Source: Populus alba | Lineage: Eukaryota > Streptophyta > Magnoliopsida > Malpighiales > Salicaceae | Length of the DNA: 64,000 nt | Direction: 5' to 3' | Assembly (NCBI RefSeq): GCF_005239225.2 | Contig: NC_133299.1 | Coordinates: 2,484,967 to 2,548,966, forward strand | In this document: one piece after another, positions 39,001 to 49,852 of the stretch | Numbering within the stretch: the first letter of the stretch is position 1 | Layout: every line of letters begins with the position of its first letter | The notes under the pieces: generated by a model | The model's input: only the letters and a program-made list of their open reading frames with translations | Told to the model about the DNA's origin: nothing | Database searches by the model: none | Translations under genes and position numbers: made by a program

Positions 39001-39101
39001 TGTTCTTGTCGAATTTGTTGATATTCTTCTGTTGGAGCATATCGCCTACCACCAAAAGCAAGCAGAATACGATATTCTTCTTCTTCTTCTTCTTCTTCCA
39101 T
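36054..39101 (-). pseudogene. RAD5/HLTF-like SNF2 helicase, probably inactive (copy E)
   Basis: Exons 37575-39101, 37100-37391 and 36054-36854 (introns 183 and 245 bp) match copy C. I start at 39101 because the paralogs begin there (an acidic MEEEE run after an in-frame leader). Two lesions are seen. Walker A reads GLGNT, with Asn277 for the lysine that binds ATP phosphates. Exon 3 has one extra base at about 36591-36597, compared with copies B and C, shifting the frame just after the complete RING (CTVC...CEHIFCKKC...CPNC) and ending translation at 36532. The predicted product is about 713 residues lacking the second ATPase lobe. The rest of the lobe, with HQYGQ, stays readable in another frame at 36054-36545. 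HIRAN and DEAH are intact. Confidence 0.85.
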
Positions 39102-39186
39102 TAGAGAAAATGAAAGAAAGATTCTGCTTTTTCCTGTGCTTCTTTCTTCGGTCAGTGAACGCAATGAGAGAATGAAAATAGCTGGT

Positions 39187-39217
39187 AGAGCCGTTATATT
39201 TGGTTGAAAAGCGCGGG
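39187..39217 (-). promoter_or_regulatory. Conserved TATA block and GC motif upstream of copy E
   Basis: AGAGCCGTTATAT at 39187-39199 and GAAAAGCGCGGG at 39206-39217 lie about 90 bp upstream of the ATG. Confidence 0.45.
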
Positions 39218-39464
39218 TTCGGAAGCGAGTTAGTTAGTGACGGTTATCGGTTGGATAGGATAGGATGGGCTGATTGGAATGGGGAGGACCAAATTGGGCT
39301 TCCTTTTTTTTAATATTTATAATATTAAAACACATGCAGGTGCCTATGAGGCCTTGAACTCCAGAATACAAAGACAAGTTACAGACAGCAGTTTACCGCT
39401 CTAGTCACTCACAAAGCAAAAGCCATTAAAAAAGGAGATTCAGACTTTTTGGCTAGCAATCCAC

Positions 39465-42400
39465 CTACAGCATTGAAGCGGGTGGAGTTTTTGAAGATAA
39501 GTTTACAAACTCCAGGGCCTGTGCTCGCACTTCAGCTGGATAGTCTGCAATACTACCAATTCTTGGGCCAGCTCCGGTTGACCACTTGTTAAGATCGAAT
39601 ATAGTTGCCTTAGGTTCCTCCGACAATGTCCTTTCGCTTTCATCTCTGGTTTCCTTCTCAACTTCTTGTAGTTTAGAATCCTTCTCTTCATGGGGAGTTC
39701 TCATCGTAGGAGGAGGCTCTAAGTTAATCTTGGCAACTTCCATCATCTTACCGCTCCCACTTCCACTCAGTTTGGCTGCATAATCGCTGGCGCTGGAATA
39801 TTCAATAGCCTGGTTTACCTGCAAAAAGAACAGAGATGCCAGAAACATAACACGAGAAAAAATAATTTGCTACCATGGACAACAGTCCAGGCCTTACAGT
39901 AAACTTACCTGGACTTCATCAAGATTCACTCCATTGTCCTTGAAAAATGATAGAAAGCTTTCAAATTTTTCTTGTGTTGGTCGGTAATGTCCACTCATTG
40001 GAGAAATGAACTGCAGAGTTAAAATCAATGAAGAAAACATCCCAAGAATTCGTCAACAGAATCTCCCAAAAAAGAAAAATAATTTCACAAAAATCTTTCA
40101 AATAAAATTCCTCAAAAAATTTTTATAACAAAATCACTCTAAAATACACGCGCACGCGCGCATACTGATAAAAGTTTTTCAACCATGCCTACAACACTAC
40201 CAAAAATCCATGAAAACTAGAGAGGTTTTCTGCAGGGCCAAGCTATCAAACTTTGTACCATAGTTCTTAAGCCCAACTCAAGAATCGACCCGGGTCAGGG
40301 GTCAAGTTTAGATCTTGGATCACCTAAGTCACGAGTCAACCCACATAATTAGATCAGGTCAACTCTCATCACACCAATAATCCAATATGCGGTAAAGCTA
40401 AAAAAAATGGATGCCAGAATTTAATAGGGACAATGATACTAACTTCAGTATTTCTTAAATCGACCTGTATACAATGTGTAGAAAATCCAATACCCATACT
40501 CCATTGGGGCAACATTATATGTCTAAGAGGATTTTTTATTAGAAAATATATTATAAAACTATTCTTAAAACCTATATTTTTTGTGGATTGATTGATAAGG
40601 TGTCAGAATTTTAATGATTAAGTTGTCAATAATTCATAAATTTTAAATTCAAAAGGCATTATTGCAAGTTAAGATGATTCTTTGACATACCTTAAGATTT
40701 CCATTCTCTATGATCACCGTTCCAGCAGCTATAGTAGCACCTCCGGCCAGGAAACTCGAATGATGGAACTTGCCCCTCTTTTTCTGCAAGCAGCAAAAAA
40801 TGCATCAAAATGTTTATGAATATACAAGAAACAGTAGAGTTAGAGAGAGAACTATAGCTATATCAATTGTTTCTACACAATTTATGACCTCTCACCTGTC
40901 CAGCATACAGTCTATTAGTGGGGCTCAAAACAAATATCCACTTTCCCTTTGTATCAACAAGATTTCTGGACTGTTTGTGAAAAAACTTCCCTCCAATGAT
41001 GATGCATTCATATTGTTCTCTTTCTTTCTGATTCGCAGAAAGAAATAGATGGCAGACTGTTTAGAAAACTTCAAAAAAAAAAAAAAAGAATTTATGACTC
41101 AAGCTATAATTATGCTGATAATATAAAATTGCATACAGGTCCTAGATACTTTATGCTGTTTTCTTGAAGCTTCGACCTAGGACATTCTTCAACTTCAACC
41201 TCTTTGCCATCTCCTACATCCAACCTAAAGGAGTAGCAAGCTTACACCTTCAGCAATACATGAATAAATTGCTTGAAATCCAAAATGTCTTATGAAAGAA
41301 AGCTGTAACGATGAAATAAACAAAAATAAAAAATAAAAACTTCCAATATCAGAAGATGGAAAGGAAAGGTACATCACCAGTAAAAAAAAGGCTGACTGGA
41401 GTTTGTCTCGGACCATTTCTTAAAATACATATACAAGAATGCCCCGTAACGATGCCTTGGATCAATCTAAATTAATGTACAATTATTTAAAAAAGATAAA
41501 AATAAATCACAACATCAGATTTCAACAGAGTTATTGCAAATTAATCTTAATAATCCAAATGATAGAATAATTATTAAGAAAAAAAATGGAAAATTGGCAG
41601 TGCGAAGAGAATGTAATTACAGCTTCAATCCAATGTTCGAAATACAATTTCTCTGATTCTGCGTTTTTGCTTAGGCCCTTGCCCACCTGCCATAAAACAG
41701 TCCAAATTTCCACGAATTAAACATAGCATATCTTCATTTTTTTTTTGGTAGCATAAAACTATATATATTGTAAAACAAAATAGCAACTAAAAACCTTTTT
41801 CATTTTTTATTAATTTATTAACAGCCGCCTTGTGGCTTATTGGTATTTTTTTTTTATATTCATATATAGTCAGTCTCAAAGTTAATAAATCTAACCCGAT
41901 TTATAATTTAAATCATAAATTTAACAGGTTAATATATATTAATAAAAATAAATTTATTTAAAAAAAAGAAGTTAAAATGAGGTTTAATCGGGTTACGGAT
42001 TTATCTATCAAATCATCCAGATTTAGACAGATCAACCCTCATTTGTTTTTTTAAAACCCAATACATTCTAAGTTTTAGGCCAATCAAGGTCGTAAGTTGA
42101 TATATTATCAGATACGGGTTTAATAACTATACATAATTCACCATTAAAGATTGAAAAAAAAAAAAAAAAAAGACTGTTGATGTTCATCACTATGATTGGT
42201 GTTTATTGCATCATTAGTTGAAAAATAAGAACTTTTTAGAATTTCCTTGTCCTCAACAAACAAAAGACAATTTTTGATAACACATAGTCAATGAGTAGAG
42301 ACTATAGAAAGACCTTAGAAGCATGAGATCCAACACGTTTCCACCTTGAAGCAGCACTCTCTGATTTCGAGTTTTTTGAAGAAGGAAACCGTATTTTCAT

Positions 42401-42735
42401 TCAAGCCAGCATGGTATATTGCTTGCCACCTTAATTTAATTAAAATCAATACAAACCACAAACGTTAATTAGTGTCCAGTAAAATTTAGCCCTAATTCTA
42501 GTGCATCACATATAATATCAGAAAAACACCAGAAACTAAGTTTTTGATGGACTAACCAAAGTTCTTGAGCAACGACAGCAGAGTCTGCCATCCTGCGGCG
42601 AGTGCGATAACCCCTGTACATCTGTTGAACCTTCACCACGGCAGCAATCTCATTAAACATTTTGCGATCCCTCCCCTTTCGGGATCCCTCACATTTTGCA
42701 GACATATCAGCACATTGTGATTTCAGAGTGTCCAT
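39465..42735 (-). CDS. IQM-family IQ-motif calmodulin-binding protein, frameshift in exon 2
   Basis: Nine GT-AG exons can be traced: 42557-42735, 42314-42429, 41621-41686, 41378-41466, 41137-41224, 40896-41027, 40691-40783, 39909-40010, 39465-39818. An IQ motif ([17 protein letters not shown]) lies at about residues 35-52, followed by family landmarks [67 protein letters not shown] and [15 protein letters not shown] proteins bind calmodulin and act in stress signalling in Arabidopsis. Exon 2 carries one A too many in a run of six (42372-42377), which puts a stop at the end of that exon. Without it about 405 codons would be read, short of the roughly 490-640 of typical members because the N-terminus is brief. 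It is either a pseudogene or a homopolymer sequencing error. Confidence 0.87.
40255..40400. repeat. Dispersed repeat in an IQM intron
   Basis: A stretch with CATAGTTCTTAAGCCCAACT and GAATCGACCCGGGTCAGG, related to the unit at 47335-47629 and to other 'gacccgggt' repeats in the window. Confidence 0.35.
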
Positions 42736-42972
42736 GGATGATGTGTTTCTGTTTGTGTGGTGAGATGTTTTTCCACGGTATTATTATTTTTAAAAGCTTC
42801 GTACTTTATTCAGAACCATGTAGCCCTTAACAAGCATGGAATGCTTTTTAAAATATTTTTATTTAAAAATATATTAAAATAATATATTAAATGTTTATAA
42901 AGTAAAGTTTTCTATAAATAGACAATAATTGTCATACGCTGACAGCTAGTAAGTTGAGAGATGTAACTCTTT

Positions 42973-43170
42973 TTTTTTTATTTATTAATGCGGGTGTCCG
43001 GACCAGCTTGAGTGCACCTCGATTAATCCCACAGGTCCTGAAGTTAACGACCATGTAAGCTTTCAGTAGTCATCATATGAGCAATCTAGAATTTGAAACC
43101 TGAAACCACAGAAGAAGCAAATCTCTTGATTTCAAGCTTTTTACCACTGAACACTACCTAGATAGTTATG
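42973..43170 (-). mobile_element. tRNA-derived SINE
   Basis: On the minus strand this has an A-box-like TAGTGTTCAGTGGTAA, a B-box-like GGTTTCAAATTC about 45 bp on, and an A-rich tail (AATAAATAAAAAAAAA) at its low-coordinate end. A 13-bp target duplication with one mismatch flanks it: GATGTAACTCTTT at 42960-42972 and GATATAACTCTTT at 43171-43183. Boxes, tail and duplication together make a SINE the best reading. The family name is not assigned. Confidence 0.75.
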
Positions 43171-43183
43171 GATATAACTCTTT

Positions 43184-44316
43184 GATGGTGTTTGAGATGG
43201 GGATGAGCAGCAGAATTTTTGGACCCCCCCTTCTTCTTTTTCTTTATATCTTTTTTATGATTTTGTTTGAGGTGGTTTAGGATTGTTCAGACATAACTAA
43301 CATAAATTAAAGGAGGGGGACTTTTTTTATTTTATTTTATTTTTTAATATTTAATTTATTATAAATTAAATTTTATAATTTTATTTTGATTTTCTTTATC
43401 TAGAGTTATTGTAGTTTTATAACTCAGATCACGACTTCAATGGGGTAACTTAGTTTTTTTTTTTGTAATTATTTTTTTAAAAAAATTTATCATTCAACAT
43501 TAAATTAATTAACAATTAAACTTCAAAATGTGTTTTTGATATATTTTCTACGAAATTATCAAGGTCATATAATACAGTTCGTGGATTTTATATATTAACC
43601 TGAGTTGACTTATATCGATTCAATAAGTTGTTATTTTAATATTTTTTTTAAAATATTGTCTTTAAATTTTTTTAGTCAAACTATATTTTTTTCTAGTTGT
43701 CCAAGTTATTTTTTAGATTTACCAAGTCAAATGGGATATATTATGTTAATTCATATACGATTAAATTTTTTTTGTGAAAATATATTAGCAATATCTAAAT
43801 ATTTTCTTAATATTTTTAAAAAATTGAACCAGCCTGTACCATAGGGCAGGTAAATAATTTAATTCTCTTATCAATATTGTTTTAAAAAATATTAATTTAT
43901 TTTGTCACTGAAAAAATCACTTAAAAAACATATGAATTCGTTTCTTAATTTTTTCTCATATATATTAAATTATATATTTTCATTAATCGTCTTAGTGGAA
44001 GTAGAAATATGTCAAACTTTCACAGGGATAAAAAAAATAAGTTTTGTTATTAAGTATCAAAAATAAAAATTAGTTTTTTTTTAAGAGAAGAGGACCAAAT
44101 TAAGGGGGATATAGCCAATTTTCTATTTCTAAAAGATTTAATTTGTTAAGAAAGAAATATATTTAAGTAAAAAGATTAAACTTTCATCTTTTACAGGGAT
44201 TAAATTGAAATTATCTAAAGAAAAAGAGTTAAATATCATTACCAAAAAAACAAATAAAATTAAATATGCTATGTATATTACAAAAGGCAAGAGGACAAAC
44301 TTTTTGAAAGGCAATG
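43184..44316. other. AT-rich spacer with a dispersed repeat
   Basis: No gene is supported. 43400-43620 matches the repeat family at 12780-13560 (ataactcagatcacgactt, then aacaattaaacttcaaaatg). Confidence 0.5.
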
Positions 44317-44324
44317 GTAATTCT
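44317..44324. repeat. 8-bp target duplication GTAATTCT (left)
   Basis: Repeated exactly at 45290-45297 on the other side of the hAT-type element. Confidence 0.9.
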
Positions 44325-45289
44325 TAGGGCTGAGCATTTCTGGTTCGGTCCGGTTTTGAACCAAAATAAACAACCAAACCGAAATTTTTTTTAAAATTTT
44401 TTTTGAACCGAACCGAACCGAAAACCGGTTCAAACCGATTAATTTCGGTTCGGTTCGGTTTTTTTCCTTTTCAAACCGGTTCAAACCGATAATCAGTGAC
44501 TGAGAAGATAACCCGATGTCTTTCTTCTCATCTCATCATCAAAGTTAATACCCATTGCAAACAACTCATTAATAATTCTTTGAAACTTGTTAAAGTGATG
44601 TTTCATCTTGGTATCTCAATGATATCATCTGCTTCATCTCAGTGGAGAAAAATTAAAACAAGATTTGATAAATCGACCAATGGCTAGCCGGATAAGATTA
44701 TTTGATTAAGACCGGCAGGATGGAAAGCCTTACTACTTGAGGGGTGAAGGAAAGAAAGTAGATGGCTTGCTAGCTTTTCCGAGAAGATAATCCGGTTGTC
44801 ACAAGACAGGATTCACTCAAATAATAAATAATGCTTTCAAAGGGGCTTCCTTATTTAGAGAATAAAATAAGAGTAAAGGGAGAAGATATCTGCAGAGAGG
44901 GGGGGAGTAAAGTGAGATTAAAAGGAGAAGAGATCTGGGGGAGTAAAGTGAGAGTAAAATTACAGAGAAGGGGAGAGTAAAGTGAGAAGAGATTTGCAGA
45001 GAAGGGGGGGAGGGGGAGTGGGGCGGCTGATGGCTGAAAGTGGTTTTAGGGTTAGAAAATATTATATTTATAGTTGTATTTTTTTCAAGTGGTGGCTGGT
45101 TGAACCGGTTCGGTTCGGTTCGGTTTAATTGGTTTCAGACTTCAGAAACCGAAACCGAACCTAACCGGAATTTTTTTTGTGATTTTCTAATCGGTTAATT
45201 CGGTTTTTTTTTTCGGTTCGGTTTTTTCAGTTATTTTTTTTTTCAGTTTTCTCGGTTTAATCGGTTTATCGGTTTTTTTCTCACCCCTA
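44325..45289. mobile_element. Non-autonomous hAT-type transposon, 965 bp
   Basis: The left end TAGGGCTGAGCATTT and the reversed right end TAGGGGTGAGAAAAA are imperfect inverted repeats, and an exact 8-bp duplication GTAATTCT flanks the unit, as expected for hAT. Both ends carry arrays of CGGTT / AACCG (44340-44480 and 45100-45280) that can pair with each other. The middle has GAGAGTAAAGTGAGA-type purine repeats (44870-45020). No transposase is present. Confidence 0.85.
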
Positions 45290-45297
45290 GTAATTCT

Positions 45298-47330
45298 CCA
45301 TGTTGTGAACGTGGGATATCATAATCTGATGTGACACATCAACAAAACAATTATTATTATTAATTATTACTCTTTTTTTATTATTTTTTTCTGGCGTATC
45401 ACTGCTAGGGGGTTGTTACACCCACCACTGAAAAGAAAACTTCACGTTTTTTATGTTTTCTGGTGTAAATTAATTTTAAACTATTAAATTCATGTGGGCA
45501 GCTTTCTTGGGTTTTTGTTTGGATTGGAGGAGTGGTTTGGATAAGGTTATTTATTTAATTTTTCCTCTCATCAATAATGAGATTTGAAGCAAGAGGATCA
45601 AAATCCCTTTTCAATATCCAAAGTGTATATCATTTTGAGAGTAACTTTTTAATTACGTTTCCTGTCATTCTCGTTTTTTTTTTTATTGTTTTTGGTTTTG
45701 AAAGTAATTTTAAAATAAAAATAAAAAATACCTACAAAACTAACAAGTCTCAAAAAACCACAAATATTAAAGCTGAATTTGAAATTAATTCAGGAAAAAG
45801 ATTCAAGTCACATGTTTTTTATATTAACTCGAGTTAATTTGGTTTTAAATTTAAAAAAAATCAATAATTTTTTTAAAAAAATATAAGTTAACTTCAATTT
45901 TTAACCATGTCAATTTTCTTTTATTTATTGTAAAACTTGGATACAGATTCAGAGTCACATAGATCCTGAATTGATCTATGTTTAATAACCAGGCTTGATA
46001 AACGAAAAGAAATGGCATAACTTAATATAATGAATGAAATTTTAAATTTTAATTTATAAGAGAAAAAATAATAATAAAAATAATGAACATAAGATAAAAA
46101 TAATACCAAATACTCAAAGATAATAATAATAAAAAGTGGGTGAGAAGGTGAGATCAAAAGGTATAAGCATTTTTTTTTTTACAGTTTTATCATTCAAAAT
46201 CTTCAACATTTGGTTAATTATGGATTAGATCTTGTCATTTTTTTTAATTGAAGTTATTCCGGTCTTATAACTTGGGTTATAAGTTTTGTAAGTTAATTCG
46301 GGTAAACTTAGATTTTTTTTATTATTTTTTTATGTTGAATTTTTTCTAATTTCATCATTCAACAATGAATTTATTAAAAATTAAGTTTCATAATTTATTT
46401 TAAATTGATTTATATGGAGTTATCATGGTCATATGACCCGAGTTATGGATTTCAAAGGTTAACCTGGGTTAACTCGGTTTAATTCAATATATTATTATCT
46501 TAATATTAAAAAAAAAAATCATCTTTAATTCTTTATAATATCATTCTTTCAAAGTATTTTTAAGATGTAGATTATTACTATAAAAGTTGTTATATTAAGT
46601 TCGAACAAAAAAAAAAGATATTTTGTACTTCTTTATAAACTAAAAAGAAAAAATAATAATTAAAAGATCCTCCAGTATTCCCAATTCTATTTATTTTTAG
46701 CTCGAAAAAGTACTTCTGCAAGGAAATTGACATTACCAATGCAAACACAGCTTTAATCATGTCGGTGGCAGAAAAAAAGTAAAGAAAATATTCGACGGTG
46801 GCGAGGCCCTCTCCTGTGCAAGCCACTGATGCTGCCTGGTCCCGACGACCCATTTGGGGACCATCAGGTTGAGAAGAGGAAGGAAATATAGTGAAAGCAT
46901 TCATGAGGTTGAAATCATGATGTCAGAACCTGGTGGGATCCATTAATTCCAGGGCCGTTTCGAACGCTGCGTTGCATTATGCATTTCTTTAAATTTTCGA
47001 TTTTTTAATTATTATTTAAAATTAATTTTTATATATTTTTAAATTATTTTAATATATATTTTTTTAAAAAAATACATTTGACAAAGAACGAGTTTCACAT
47101 TGAGTTTGAAACTACGTTGATATGCATTTAAAAATGTATTTAATTTGAAAAAAATATTAAGTTAAATTTTTAATAATTTTTTATAATTTTAATATATTAA
47201 TGTTAAAAAATAAAAAATATTTTAATATATTTTTAAATAAAAAAATTCTTTCAAAACATTTCACACATAAAAAGGGTGGTGAAGTTTCGAAAACACAGCA
47301 TGTGTCATAGATATAACGGAGAGGAACATC
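45298..47330. other. Intergenic spacer, mostly repeats
   Basis: No gene is supported. 46240-46500 is another copy of the 12.8-13.5 kb family (ATAACTTGGGTTATAAG; CATATGACCCGAGTTATGG). 46975-47260 resembles the AT-rich MITE-like family. A 104-codon minus-strand frame at 46590-46904 starts plausibly (MNAFTIFPSSSQPDGPQMG) but matches nothing I know and soon becomes low-complexity. Confidence 0.5.
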
Positions 47331-47334
47331 TCAA

Positions 47335-47629
47335 TAATTTTTGAAACCGGGCTAGTCTGACGGATCGATCTGGAATTGAAACCTCGATATGAAATTAAAA
47401 TCAAACTAGATTGAAGAAAAAAAAAAAATTTGATGTGACCCAACTGACCCAACAGGTTAACCCAATCAAGACCCAGCTACAAACCCGTTGACTTTTGTTT
47501 TTTTTACCAAAACAACGGTGTTTTGATTTGAAAAAAATAATAATAACCCAGCTGACTTGGTAACCCGGTCAAAACCTGAAATCCAGGCCTTAAACCGAGC
47601 TGGCCACCGGACCGAGTCTTAAAACTATG
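47335..47629. mobile_element. Possible MITE with 7-bp flanking repeat
   Basis: A 295-bp unit rich in GACCCAACTGACCC and GGTAACCCGGTCAAAACC phrases ends in AAAACCGGG-like and CCGGACCGAGTCTTAAAACT segments. It is flanked by ATCTCAA at 47328-47334 and again at 47630-47636. The inverted ends are weak. Confidence 0.4.
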
Positions 47630-47639
47630 ATCTCAAGCA

Positions 47640-48707
47640 TAGCTACGGAAAAGCTTCTGAAGCAGAGGTGAAGACAATCTAAAACTTCCAGCAAGATAAA
47701 CTATCAACAATTGCACTTCCGCACTTCAATATTTGCCAAATTTGATCTGCGCTTGCTGCCTAGAGAAAAGCTGCAACCATGCCTCAGTCAGATTTGGATT
47801 TCCTTAACCTAATGGTCCTGCTGGGTAAAGCCATACTGGAGGTCAGTCAACGCATTGAGTGTCATGGAGATGCAAGAACTCCATAGCATAGAAGTGGAGT
47901 AAATGGTATGGATATAAAATGCACGGTGCAATGTTCAGAATAAAATGCATTATAAAATCCAAGACATGAGAAAAATTAGTTCGGCAAGGAAATTTGAATG
48001 TTCAGAAAACCTTCCAAGCATTCTGCAGACTACAGTAGCACAGACAAAAGACCTGCATATAATTAGAAATGCATTTTCCCGAAACGTACTGGTAATTGAA
48101 GAGGCTGCAACAAACAAAAGGTGGAACCCTAACTTGCTAGATCAAAAGGGCAGGTTTCTTTAAATAAGCTGACAAGTACGATCCCTACCATCTTTCACAA
48201 CTTATAGTAGAACAATAGAAAGTCAGATTGCACACAGCAGTTTCTGCTGGCACAACATGTGGAGGTGTTTAGAATAGAACTATCATAAACAAACCAAGTA
48301 GTAGAGGCAGATCAGCCAAAAACAGTGGAAAACAAACTAAAATTTCTCTTGCTAACAGGGCAACATGAATGAAACAACCAAAACAACTTAAACTCAATCA
48401 AAACGCATTTTTGGTCAGGAACACACAGGCTTTAACAAGAGGAAATCACTAAAGTACAGTGGACGCTTAGACAACAAGTTCCATCTTTAGCACATAATTG
48501 TGTCTGAGACAAAGCTCTCCACTCCTCTACAAATGGTACCCAAATTTCTACAACTCATCAAGTCAAGGAGGGCAAAAAAAAAAACAAAAAGTGGTTCGCT
48601 GCATTTTGAATTTCAATACAAAAAGAAAAAATCCGATCAACAAACAAGCAAACATCATATTACCTTACATTACATTCTACCGAAATCATTACAAATCCAT
48701 TACCTAA
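47640..48707. other. Spacer downstream of MZT1
   Basis: No supported coding region. Its right part is expected to include the MZT1 3' UTR. Confidence 0.45.
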
Positions 48708-48932
48708 CTACGGTTTAGCTACCGGAGCACTAGAATTTGGCAGTGAAGATGAAACAGGTTCTCTCCGGAGTTCTTTCACAACAGCAGCAAGTGCTTCTGG
48801 GTTCAAACCCAAATCACAAAGGGCAACAAGAACCGAAAGGGTGTGTCGATCAAGTCCTGTATCAAGAAGGTTTGACATATGAAATGCCAAATTCAAAGAG
48901 TCTCTAGCAGTATTTGCAGCCTCTGGATCCAT
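48708..48932 (-). CDS. MZT1: Mitotic-spindle organizing protein 1 (GIP1/MOZART1)
   Basis: A 74-residue protein starting MDPEAANTARDSLNLAFHMS and containing DTGLDRHTLSVLVALCDLG and NPEALAAVVKELRRE, the hallmark core of plant GIP1/MZT1. MZT1 binds the N-termini of gamma-tubulin complex proteins and recruits the complex to microtubule-organising sites, including the plant nuclear envelope. The length fits the family (about 70-80 residues). I start at 48932 rather than the in-frame ATG at 49013, because the added 27 residues are not family-like and an acceptor (CCCTTTTCAG) lies between them. The 5' UTR probably has an intron, with a donor-like AG|GTTCTT near 49145. Confidence 0.92.
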   Translation of the reverse strand: MDPEAANTARDSLNLAFHMSNLLDTGLDRHTLSVLVALCDLGLNPEALAAVVKELRREPVSSSLPNSSAPVAKP

Positions 48933-49844
48933 GACAGCAACAATTTTTACAATATCTGAAAAGGGAAAATTCCTTCTTGTGATCTCAACTCCAATATCCA
49001 GCACTTCATTCAAAATAAAATCAATAAAAAGATTAAACCCATGATTTATAAACTAAATATCACGCCAATAGTCCTAACAAAAATTCGAATCTTCCTAAAC
49101 TGCGAAAAAGATTAAAACTTTACAGAAGACATGAAAATAAGAACCTGGAAAAATGAAGTCTTTGAGGATAAATCTCACGTTTGCTTCAATTTAAGAATAC
49201 CCTTTCCCGTTTCCAGTCAAATGGGTTCGATCGAAGTGAATTTGAGAGAGAATCAGATGAGAATGGAGTGAAGGATCCCTGCGAAGAAGGGAGAGGGAGA
49301 GTCATCGGTTGCTTCTATTGGCAAGCCCATGAAACTACTCAAAGATTTCATATTAGCCCAATGGGCTTTGTTGACACCCTTTGCCAATTGTCAATGACTT
49401 ATTTTCTCCAATTTACAACCTTTTCTTAAAAAAATAATAATTAAAATCTAAGGCAATAACACTCCAGAAAAACCTAGTTAAGCCTACAGTACACTTGTAG
49501 CCCAGTAGGCATTTTGGGTCAAGCAAACAAGATCATAGAGCTGCTTATAAATACATCTCCTGGATTATCTACTTCCAAATCTCAACCAATTACTCGGTTG
49601 ATGTCTTGAAATATTTATCCTGCTTAGTGGTCAATTCAAAGAAAAAACCAATTAATGGTGCCCGAACATATTCTTGGGAGGTTTTCCAAGGACGGCACTT
49701 TGTCTTTGGGCAAGCTTATGAAAAGCATAAGTTAATTCACCTGGCCGTTAATTCTTGTAATGTTTTGATGTCATATTATTTGACCGTGTAAGTCTAACTT
49801 TTTCCCTGAAAATGTCTTGGATAAGATTTCGATGATTGCCATGC

Positions 49845-49852
49845 TATAAGTA
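49845..49852 (+). promoter_or_regulatory. Putative TATA box of the SCPL gene
   Basis: TATAAGTA lies 81 bp upstream of the ATG at 49933, a fitting distance with a short leader. A second candidate, TATAAATA near 49544, would need a leader of over 350 bp. Confidence 0.4.

Noticed and set aside
8997..39101. Plus-strand open frames of 60-150 codons opposite the helicase exons
   Set aside because: They are antisense shadows that recur at the same places in all five paralogs because the coding strand is conserved; none resembles a known protein.
46590..46904. A 104-codon minus-strand gene
   Set aside because: Only the first third has balanced composition; the rest is Phe/Ile-rich AT sequence, and there is no homology I can recognise.
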